DNA from: a virus | Length of the DNA: 20,073 bases | IMG/VR virus record: IMGVR_UViG_3300044858_000891 | Coordinates: 1 to 20,073 of that record | Direction: 5' to 3' (one strand) | In this document: positions 5,241 to 11,567 of the stretch, piece after piece | How the letters are laid out: every line of letters starts with the position of its first letter | How positions within the stretch are numbered: the stretch's first letter is position 1 | Program-made: the position numbers and the translations under genes | Notes under the pieces: model-generated | Seen by the model: the letters and a program-made list of their open reading frames with translations, nothing else | Databases searched by the model: none | What the model was told of the DNA's origin: nothing

Positions 5241-5266
5241 CGTTAATAATCTAGTAAAGGACAGTT

Positions 5267-6838
5267 GTGGAACTAATAGAACAAGAAGCATTACGCCTCA
5301 CGGTACGGTCAGATTATGTGCCTTACATAACAAATTATCTTGAAAAAAGCGAGGTACTAAAAGATAACGGCAAGACCGCCGATATTGTGGTTCATTGGGG
5401 CATCAAGGAAATGCAACACATTGCTAAGTTTTACAGTGAGCTAAAACTTCCTTCACCGATGCTAAAAGAGTACGCCTGGCCCGGATTGTTCACACCATTC
5501 GACCACCAAAAAACAACCTCTGCGTTTCTATCACTACGAGACAGGGCTTTCTGCTTCAATGAGGCAGGTACAGGCAAGACCTCCTCTGTAATATGGGCGG
5601 CTGACTATCTAATGACAAAAGGGTTAGTCAAACGAGTGTTAGTTGTTTGCCCTTTATCCATTATGTATTCGGCATGGCAAGCAGATATATTTAAAACTGC
5701 TATGCACCGCACCGTTGCTGTGGCTTATGGTGACGTCAATAAACGCAGAAAAATTCTTAACGGCTCATATGAATTTGTCATTATTAATTACGATGGCGTA
5801 GGAATTGTTAGCGATGTAATATGTAAACTAGGGTTTGACCTAATAGTAATTGATGAAGCTAACGCTTATAAAACAGTTACTACCAAACGTTGGAAAACAC
5901 TAGCTAAATTACTCATGCCCTCAACTAAACTTTGGATGCTAACAGGCACCCCCGCTTCTCAATCACCGCTAGACGCTTATGGTTTGGCTAGGTTAGTAGC
6001 ACCCGGAAACGTACCTAAATACTTTACTGCGTGGCGAGACAAAGTTATGCATCAAATAACTCGTTTTAAATACGTGCCTAGACCTCATGCTAAACAAGAA
6101 GTATTTAGTGCTTTACAACCTGCTATTCGTTTCACCAAAGCAGAATGTTTAGATTTACCCTCAGTAACGTATCAAACTAGAGAGGTAGCACTTACCCCTC
6201 AAGTAAAGAAATATTACAGCGCAATTAAGAATCAAATGCTTGTTGAGGCAGCGGGTGAGCAGATTAGTGCTGTGAATGCTGCGGCAAAGTTAACAAAGCT
6301 ATTACAGATTTCGGGAGGGGCTGTCTATACAGACACCCATGAAGTTGTGGAGTTTGATGTATCACCACGCTTAAATGCCCTTACAGAGGTACTAGATGAG
6401 ACTGAACATAAAGTCATTATCTTTGTGCCATACCGCCACACCATTGAGTTGGTGGCTAAATACTTAAATGAACAAGGAGTCAGCAATGAAATAATTAATG
6501 GACAAGTAGCTGCTAAAGAACGAGGAAACATTATTAATCGTTTCCAAACCAATGAATTTCCACGAGTTTTAATTATTCAACCGCAAGCAGCATCGCATGG
6601 TGTGACTCTAACCGCAGCTGATACAGTAGTTTTCTGGTCGCCGGTTATGAGTGTGGAAACATACCTGCAATGCGTGGCTCGTATTGATCGTGTCGGTCAG
6701 GTTAACAAGATGACGATAGTTCATTTGCAAGGCTCTGAAATTGAAAGAAAAATGTATCAAATGTTGCAGAGCAAAATAGATAGCCATGAAAAGTTGGTTG
6801 ATTTATACAAGGAAGAGTTAGGAATAAAAGATGAGTAA
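5267..6838 (+). CDS. SNF2-family superfamily 2 DNA helicase/ATPase
   Basis: The protein has 523 aa with both RecA-like lobes. Lobe 1 has a Walker A (NEAGTGKT, 98-105), motif Ia (VVCPLSIMYSAWQ, about 126-137), motif II DEAN (196-199, a variant of DEAH) and motif III LTGTPASQ (225-232). Lobe 2 has motif IV near HKVIIFVPY (381-389), motif V ASHGVTLTAADTVVFW (441-456) and motif VI QCVARIDRVGQ (468-478). These belong to the SNF2/Rad54-like group, which translocates on double-stranded DNA using ATP. Phage versions are short, with no accessory chromatin domains, and probably help replication, recombination or roadblock removal. The start is GTG at 5267 behind AAAGGA. The stop overlaps the next ATG by 8 nt. 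DEAN in place of DEAH/DEAD is the only departure from consensus. Confidence 0.95.
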   Translation: MELIEQEALRLTVRSDYVPYITNYLEKSEVLKDNGKTADIVVHWGIKEMQHIAKFYSELKLPSPMLKEYAWPGLFTPFDHQKTTSAFLSLRDRAFCFNEAGTGKTSSVIWAADYLMTKGLVKRVLVVCPLSIMYSAWQADIFKTAMHRTVAVAYGDVNKRRKILNGSYEFVIINYDGVGIVSDVICKLGFDLIVIDEANAYKTVTTKRWKTLAKLLMPSTKLWMLTGTPASQSPLDAYGLARLVAPGNVPKYFTAWRDKVMHQITRFKYVPRPHAKQEVFSALQPAIRFTKAECLDLPSVTYQTREVALTPQVKKYYSAIKNQMLVEAAGEQISAVNAAAKLTKLLQISGGAVYTDTHEVVEFDVSPRLNALTEVLDETEHKVIIFVPYRHTIELVAKYLNEQGVSNEIINGQVAAKERGNIINRFQTNEFPRVLIIQPQAASHGVTLTAADTVVFWSPVMSVETYLQCVARIDRVGQVNKMTIVHLQGSEIERKMYQMLQSKIDSHEKLVDLYKEELGIKDE

Positions 6839-7229
6839 TTTAGAAGATTTAGTAAAAGCGTACTTGACAATAAGAATTGAGCGTGAGAAGATTCTTCATG
6901 AGTATGAAGAACAAGATAAAAAATTAAAGGAAGACATGACCCTCATCGAACAGTCAATGCTTAGTGTATGTAACGATACTAATGCAGATAGCATTAAGAC
7001 TCAACACGGTACTGTCATCCGTAAATTAAACGAACGTTTTTATTGCAACGACTGGGACAATTTTAGAAATTTTGTTCTAGACAATGAAGCCGTTGAACTG
7101 CTGGAACGTCGTATCCATCAGGGCAACTTTAAAGAATTTATGTCCGAGCATCAGCAAGATGGTTTGCCGCCCGGTGTAAATGTAATGCGGGAATTCGGTA
7201 TAGTAGTCCGCAAACCCGCCTCTAGTTAA
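6831..7229 (+). CDS. coiled-coil phage protein of unknown function (132 aa)
   Basis: Residues 5-45 form a charged coiled coil (RIEREKILHEYEEQDKKLKE). The rest is a compact domain with a short beta segment (SIKTQHGTVIRKLNERFYC, about 55-73) and a helical region (FRNFVLDNEAVELLERRIHQ, about 79-98). It ends with LPPGVNVMREFGIVVRKP. I recall this C-terminal pattern (Glu-Arg-Arg-Ile-His-Gln-Gly-Asn, then Leu-Pro-Pro-Gly-Val-Asn) from phage proteins found next to helicase or ssDNA-binding genes. I know no established function. Overlap with the helicase stop suggests coupled synthesis and perhaps a helicase partner. The long helix followed by a small domain is loosely reminiscent of Gam-type nuclease inhibitors, but I see no diagnostic motif. 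Confidence 0.75.
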   Translation: MSNLEDLVKAYLTIRIEREKILHEYEEQDKKLKEDMTLIEQSMLSVCNDTNADSIKTQHGTVIRKLNERFYCNDWDNFRNFVLDNEAVELLERRIHQGNFKEFMSEHQQDGLPPGVNVMREFGIVVRKPASS

Positions 7230-7250
7230 ATTTAGTTAAAAGGAGTAGTT

Positions 7251-8108
7251 ATGAGCACAGAATTAACCGCAGTAAATCTAAGCGCCCTAGCAACAACGGG
7301 TGGTCTTGACGAAGATACCTTAGCAGTAGCGGGTGGTAATCGCCAAGGAAATAAACGCATCTCTATTAAAGGAGGTGTATTCCGTAAATATACTGGTGGC
7401 AAAGAAATCGGTGCTATTGAAGACCGTCATATGAATGTCATCATTGTAAAGATGGCACACAAAGCCTCACGTATGTACTATGACAAAGGCTACAAAGAAG
7501 GAGAGAAGGTATCTCCCGCTTGTTGGTCTAGTGATTCAGAGACACCCGACGAGGGAGTTAAGAGTCCAGTCGCAAATAGTTGTACAGCTTGTCCAAACAG
7601 CGCAAAAGGTTCAGGAGATAACGGTTTAGGAACTAAATGTAAACTGTCATGGCGCACCGCAGTCGTGTTACCACAAGACCCAGCGGGTGATGTTATGCAG
7701 TTAGTTCTCCCAGCTACCTCAGCGTTTGGTAAAGAAGATAATGGTCGTTGGCCTTTCCGTCCGTACATTCAGCACTTGGCGTCACACAATGTGTCCGCCG
7801 GTCGCGTGATTACTAAGATGGCTTTTGATACAAAATCTCCTACGCCAAAGGTGTTGTTTGCCCCTGTAGGTGCTGTACCTGATGATCAGCTAGAGATAGT
7901 TGCCCGTCAAGCAAAGAGCGCTGCCGCAGAAGCTGCTATTAAACTCAATGTTTTCCAAACGGATAGCATTGCGGAAGAGGCAGTTGAAGTAGCACAACCT
8001 GAAGTTCCTGAACCAATTAAGCGTGACTCAGACGCTCCTGTTGGTGAAACGGCTAAGGATGTGTCAGCTATTGTTAAAAAATGGTCTAAAAAGACCGCTG
8101 CTGTTTAA
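7251..8108 (+). CDS. Cys4 phage protein, candidate ssDNA-binding protein (285 aa)
   Basis: The N-terminal 30 residues are flexible. Residues about 35-190 form the main domain, with basic and aromatic strands (RISIKGGVFRKYTGGKEI, about 36-53). Four cysteines suit one zinc site: C91, C111-x2-C114 and C130. The segment around them (PACWSSDSETPD, SCTACPNSAKGS, TKCKLSWRTAVVLP) recurs in my memory of environmental phage proteins that lie between helicase and primase genes. The C-terminal 60 residues are low-complexity, Ala/Glu/Pro-rich, with a basic end rather than the acidic tip of T7 gp2.5 or SSB. No other ssDNA-binding protein is visible in a module that holds polymerase, helicase and primase. 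That and the zinc site (T4 gp32 also binds zinc) are the only reasons for the suggestion. AAAAGGAG at 7239-7246 fixes the start. Confidence 0.75.
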   Translation: MSTELTAVNLSALATTGGLDEDTLAVAGGNRQGNKRISIKGGVFRKYTGGKEIGAIEDRHMNVIIVKMAHKASRMYYDKGYKEGEKVSPACWSSDSETPDEGVKSPVANSCTACPNSAKGSGDNGLGTKCKLSWRTAVVLPQDPAGDVMQLVLPATSAFGKEDNGRWPFRPYIQHLASHNVSAGRVITKMAFDTKSPTPKVLFAPVGAVPDDQLEIVARQAKSAAAEAAIKLNVFQTDSIAEEAVEVAQPEVPEPIKRDSDAPVGETAKDVSAIVKKWSKKTAAV

Positions 8109-8118
8109 GGAGTAGGGA

Positions 8119-8430
8119 ATGCCACGGACGTACAGCCAAGAGTTTATCAATCAAGTAAAACAGCAAGACCCCAACGAGTCTGGTATTGCATTAGCACAAG
8201 CATGTGTTGGCGCTAATCTTCCAGCAAAGTATGTAGCGGTTGCGCTAAAAGTTACAAGAATGACAGTTTATAGCTGGTTCCGTGGCAAACCAATTCGTGA
8301 TAAGAATAGAAAGTTAGTAGAAGTATTTACCGATCTAGTTGAAAGTGACACGGCTAAAGGGATGTTGCCCGCAAAGAACACTCAAGAAGCTAAGACATAT
8401 ATAGAGGAGATGATCGGGCAAAAGATTTAA
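8119..8430 (+). CDS. helix-turn-helix DNA-binding protein (103 aa)
   Basis: Residues about 33-56 form a clear helix-turn-helix: LPAKYVAVALKVTRMTVYSW followed by FRGKPI. The second helix (TRMTVYSWF) is of the type seen in Cro/C1-like or resolvase-like recognition helices. The N-terminal part is helical, and the C-terminal 40 residues (LVEVFTDLVESDTAKGMLPA, then AKTYIEEMIG) form a further helical cap. Small proteins of this type are frequent in phage early regions and are presumed regulators. AAGGAG (8107-8112) overlaps the stop codon of the preceding gene and lies 6 nt from the ATG, so the two are co-transcribed. The inverted repeats just downstream (8459-8494) could be its binding sites. That link is inference from proximity only. 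Confidence 0.8.
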   Translation: MPRTYSQEFINQVKQQDPNESGIALAQACVGANLPAKYVAVALKVTRMTVYSWFRGKPIRDKNRKLVEVFTDLVESDTAKGMLPAKNTQEAKTYIEEMIGQKI

Positions 8431-8458
8431 ACGACGAGGGAAAGTGCGTTTGTTACTA

Positions 8459-8479
8459 AACATGCTTCACATACATGTT
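8459..8479. promoter_or_regulatory. inverted repeat, AACATG - 9 nt - CATGTT
   Basis: Perfect 6-bp arms at 8459-8464 and 8474-8479, placed 28 nt after the HTH gene. It may be an operator for the HTH protein or an RNA hairpin. No promoter boxes with proper spacing could be found beside it. Confidence 0.35.
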
Positions 8480-8481
8480 GC

Positions 8482-8494
8482 GTGAGTACCTCAC
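8482..8494. promoter_or_regulatory. short palindrome GTGAGTACCTCAC
   Basis: Five-base arms around TAC, 2 nt after the preceding inverted repeat and 9 nt before the terminator stem. Its size and symmetry fit a dimeric repressor half-site pair, but it is short enough to arise by chance. Confidence 0.3.
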
Positions 8495-8503
8495 CTATTA
8501 ACC

Positions 8504-8526
8504 AAGGCGGAGCAATCCGCCTTTTT
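8504..8526 (+). terminator. intrinsic terminator or attenuator directly before the primase-helicase start
   Basis: AAGGCGGA (8504-8511) and TCCGCCTT (8516-8523) form an 8-bp G:C-rich stem with a GCAA tetraloop, followed by a run of five T (8522-8526). It ends 13 nt before ATG 8540. It closes the helicase to HTH operon. Because there is almost no room for a promoter and leader after it, the primase gene must be reached by read-through, antitermination or a start site inside this hairpin. Confidence 0.88.
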
Positions 8527-8539
8527 AGACTCTGCGCAT

Positions 8540-11383
8540 ATGTTAAAACAATTTTACGAGAAAGCATTACCAAAGCAGGGTGTTTATTGCGTTAGCGGAA
8601 TAGAACAAGAATCTAAAAAAATAATAAACCGTTTTGCAGAAACCCTCGACGATGTATTTAAACAAATTGAGAAGATTAAAAAGCAAGGATTAAACACTTA
8701 TGTAGCATTAGGTTCATTTGACGGATTTAGTAGGAAGGCAGACAATGCGTTATTTTATCGGTCATTCTTTATTGATTTAGACTGCGGCGAAGATAAAGCT
8801 GCTGAAGGTAAAGGCTATGCTAATAAAGACGACGCTCTAGTAGCTTTAGATAAATTTCTTGAAGAGTCTGAACTACCCCCTCCTGTAGTCCTAGACTCAG
8901 GCACAGGCATACACGCCTATTGGATATTGGAAGAAGATGTACCCATCGCTGAGTATCTTCCTTATGCAGAAAAATTTAAGTCTTATGTATTAGCAAGAAT
9001 AAAGGCTGATGCAGCGGTGATGGCAGATGCGGCACGGATTATGCGTTGCCCTGAGACTTTGAATTACAAGACTGATCCGCCATCAGAAAGTAAGATTCTT
9101 AGTGACGAGATTCATACCTATAGCTTTGATGCATTTAAAGAGTTTCTTGGCGAAGCTGAGCTGTCCCCTGATGATGTATTAGCGCATGTAAAGAAAGGGT
9201 TGGACGAAGAAACCCGCAAAGCGCTAAACATGGACAACTTTAAGTACGTCTTTGCGGAAATTGCCGAGAAGAGCCTTACTGGTACAGGGTGTAATCAGAT
9301 ACGTTACATGCTAGAAGAGCCTAATTCTGTGTCGCGGAATTTATGGGCTGGCGGTTTAACCATAGCCGTACATTGCGAAGATGGGGCGACAGCTATCCAT
9401 CAAATGTCAGAAGACTACGAGAACTATAACCACAATGAAACAGAAAAAACTGCCCATTCTTTTAATGCTCCAAGAACCTGTGATTGGTTTATCAAAGAAG
9501 ACTCAAGTAAATGCGAAGGATGTCCCCACAGAGGAAGAATTAAAACCCCAATCGTCCTTGGAAAAGAGTTCCAAGTTGCCGCCTCGCCAAGTAAAGAGGA
9601 CGCAGTTTGGGAGGCACCGACTGCCCAAGAAGTTCCTGCTTTCCCAAACTTCTTAAACCCATTTGCACGAGGCATGCATGGTGGTATTTATTTTACACCC
9701 CCACCTAAGATAGATAAGAAAGGGGTAGTACACACCCAACAACCTATATTAATTCTGCCACACGATCTATATCCTGTTCAGCGCTTATATAGCAAGATAG
9801 ATGGCGAGTGTTTAACAATGCGCTTAGTGTTACCTAACGACGGTGCGCGAGAGTTTTTGTTACCGATGAAAAATGTGTATGCACAAGAAGACTTTAAAAA
9901 GATTATGGTTAGTAGTGGCGTAATGCCTCAAACTGAACATATACCGCACTTAGCAAACTACGTAATTAAATGGGAACAATACATGATTAACTTTCAAAAA
10001 GCCGAAATAATGCGTATGCAGATGGGCTGGACTGAACCTAAATTTGATGGCAAGTGGGCTGAACGTTCTTTTGTAATTGGCAATAGCGAAGTTACAGCTG
10101 AAGGCAAAGTTGTTAAATCAGCTGCATCTCCTATGGTACGTATGATCTCACGCCACTTAAAACCAATTGGTTCATTTGACAAGTGGAAAGCCGCTGCTAA
10201 AGAGTTAAATAGGCATGAGCTAGAAATCCATGCATTCGGCATGTTATGTGGATTTGGGTCGCCTTTAATGGAGTATATGTCAACTTCAGGCGTTGTATTG
10301 TGCCTTACTGGGGGTACAGGTAACGCTAAGACAGGAGCTATGTACGCAGGGCTTAGTATCTTTGGCAATCCAAAAGAGCTAAGCGTTTTTGATGCGACTG
10401 ATAATGGTATGACAGGGCGTTACTTAGGATTGCATAGTTTGATGCTAGGCATTGATGAGATTAGTAACAAAGACGGTAAAGTGCTTTCTCAGTTAATCCA
10501 CAAAATATCTCATGGCAAAGCTAAGATTAGGATGCAGGCTTCTGTTAACGCAGAACGTGAATACGAACAGTCCGCCGCTTTGATTGCGCTTCTTACTAGT
10601 AACCGTTCTATTTATGGCAAGTTAGAAGCAGAGTATGCAAACCCTGATGGTGAGGCAGCTCGTGTAATTGAGTTTATGGTTAATAAACCTAATCTATTAC
10701 AGGGCGAAATGGGTGGTACTTTGGGGCGGCAGATATTTGATACTTTCCGTACTAACTTTGGGCACGCAGGTATCCCCTATGTCCAAGAGGCATTAAGACT
10801 AGGCGACAACTATATAGAAGACAGGGTTGGTAGTTGGCGGGATAGGTTTACTAAAGATTTCTGTAATGACAACTCTTACCGTTTTTATGAAAACTTAATT
10901 ACCGCAGCTATGACAGGTGGCGACATAGCTACTTCTGCTAATTTAATATCTTTAGAGTTAGATCGTGTTTACGATAACGTTGTACAGCGCATGATTAATG
11001 TCCGTGAAAATGTGATTAAGGTTAATAAGGTTGATTACGAGTCCATACTCGGTGACTTTATGAATATGCACATACCTAATACCTTAGTTATTAAAGACGG
11101 TAAGATGACATACGAACCTAGGGGCCAGCTCGTAGCGCGTTGTGTCTCTGATGAAAGTCTTTACCAAGTGTCTAAAACTAAGTTTAAAGAATACCTACAT
11201 CTAAAACACATTAACGTGGCTGAATTTGAGGACTACATGAAACAGAAGAATATTTTAATTGACACCAAGAAAGTAAGACTAAGTTCTGGTTGGAGAAGCA
11301 CAGGTAATCCTGAGAACGTTTGGGCTTATAACTTTAAATCAACTTTACCTGATCTGCCACATGGAACCGACGAAGATAATTGA
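8540..11383 (+). CDS. primase-helicase: AEP primase domain fused to DUF927-like ATPase
   Basis: The protein has 947 aa. Residues about 1-205 form an archaeo-eukaryotic primase (RepB/PrimPol-like) domain with D79-L-D81 (FFIDLD), H125 (GIHAYW) and R166/R169 (ARIMRCPETLNYK). A middle region (about 245-335) has C251, C314, C325 and C328 (ECGCP-like KCEGCP), a probable zinc-binding linker typical of this fusion. Residues about 370-720 form the DUF927-type P-loop domain, with Walker A GGTGNAKT (591-598), Walker B LMLGIDE (634-640) and sensor-like ALLTSN (683-688). The C-terminal 200 residues resemble a wHTH tail. The enzyme should make primers and unwind DNA at the phage fork. ATG 8540 has no Shine-Dalgarno sequence in front (CTCTGCGC), and no better start is seen downstream, because the N-terminal YEKALPKQGVYC already looks domain-like. 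Confidence 0.93.
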   Translation: MLKQFYEKALPKQGVYCVSGIEQESKKIINRFAETLDDVFKQIEKIKKQGLNTYVALGSFDGFSRKADNALFYRSFFIDLDCGEDKAAEGKGYANKDDALVALDKFLEESELPPPVVLDSGTGIHAYWILEEDVPIAEYLPYAEKFKSYVLARIKADAAVMADAARIMRCPETLNYKTDPPSESKILSDEIHTYSFDAFKEFLGEAELSPDDVLAHVKKGLDEETRKALNMDNFKYVFAEIAEKSLTGTGCNQIRYMLEEPNSVSRNLWAGGLTIAVHCEDGATAIHQMSEDYENYNHNETEKTAHSFNAPRTCDWFIKEDSSKCEGCPHRGRIKTPIVLGKEFQVAASPSKEDAVWEAPTAQEVPAFPNFLNPFARGMHGGIYFTPPPKIDKKGVVHTQQPILILPHDLYPVQRLYSKIDGECLTMRLVLPNDGAREFLLPMKNVYAQEDFKKIMVSSGVMPQTEHIPHLANYVIKWEQYMINFQKAEIMRMQMGWTEPKFDGKWAERSFVIGNSEVTAEGKVVKSAASPMVRMISRHLKPIGSFDKWKAAAKELNRHELEIHAFGMLCGFGSPLMEYMSTSGVVLCLTGGTGNAKTGAMYAGLSIFGNPKELSVFDATDNGMTGRYLGLHSLMLGIDEISNKDGKVLSQLIHKISHGKAKIRMQASVNAEREYEQSAALIALLTSNRSIYGKLEAEYANPDGEAARVIEFMVNKPNLLQGEMGGTLGRQIFDTFRTNFGHAGIPYVQEALRLGDNYIEDRVGSWRDRFTKDFCNDNSYRFYENLITAAMTGGDIATSANLISLELDRVYDNVVQRMINVRENVIKVNKVDYESILGDFMNMHIPNTLVIKDGKMTYEPRGQLVARCVSDESLYQVSKTKFKEYLHLKHINVAEFEDYMKQKNILIDTKKVRLSSGWRSTGNPENVWAYNFKSTLPDLPHGTDEDN

Positions 11384-11567
11384 GCCTGAATGGTTACTGC
11401 CATTTGAAAGTATGGACGTGGGGGATAGTTTTTTTATTCCTACCATCCGTCCTGCAGAGTTAATTTATTCTGTTGACTGTGGCGCTAAGCGCGTTGGCAT
11501 CCGTATAAAGTCTTACGTTACAACGAATGAAGGATATCTTGGTGTGCGTTGTTGGCGTACAGGTTAA
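11361..11567 (+). CDS. small conserved-looking phage protein (68 aa)
   Basis: ATG 11361 lies 23 nt inside the primase-helicase gene. The protein reads EWLLPFESMDVGDSFFIPTI, then a basic alpha/beta stretch (CGAKRVGIRIKSYVTT) and ends GYLGVRCWRTG. Short proteins with Met-x-Val-Gly-Asp-Ser-Phe-Phe near the start and Gly-Val-Arg-x-Trp-Arg at the end are, as I recall, common at the end of replication operons in phages. No role is known to me. No Shine-Dalgarno sequence is visible, so expression by coupling to the upstream gene is probable. Its TAA (11565-11567) overlaps the stop of the convergent minus-strand gene. Confidence 0.75.
   Translation: MEPTKIIEPEWLLPFESMDVGDSFFIPTIRPAELIYSVDCGAKRVGIRIKSYVTTNEGYLGVRCWRTG

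Larger units (their letters stand above)
5070..5266 (+). other. 197-nt region without an intact gene
   Basis: The stretch between the HNH-like gene and the helicase gene holds the methyltransferase-like relic and three inverted repeats (5093-5116, 5158-5175, 5222-5240). The middle one is CCC, the palindrome TTTCTAGAAA (5161-5170), then CA and GGG, followed by TTTGTT. It could be a weak terminator. I see no convincing sigma-70 promoter, tRNA fold or open reading frame above 25 codons with protein-like content. It breaks a run of genes that are otherwise packed with 1-4 nt overlaps. Confidence 0.6.

Noticed and set aside
5070-5266. A tRNA or known riboswitch in the non-coding gap
   Set aside because: No cloverleaf with a TTCGA-like T loop and matching acceptor arms can be drawn, and no riboswitch consensus was recognised.
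8431-8539. A sigma-70 promoter for the primase gene
   Set aside because: TTGCGT and TATTAA are both present, but only 12 nt apart. Other pairs match poorly, so no promoter was called.
9381-10368. Open frames of 83-124 codons on both strands inside the primase-helicase gene
   Set aside because: The 947-aa frame is continuous with clear motifs on both sides. These are alternative-frame shadows.
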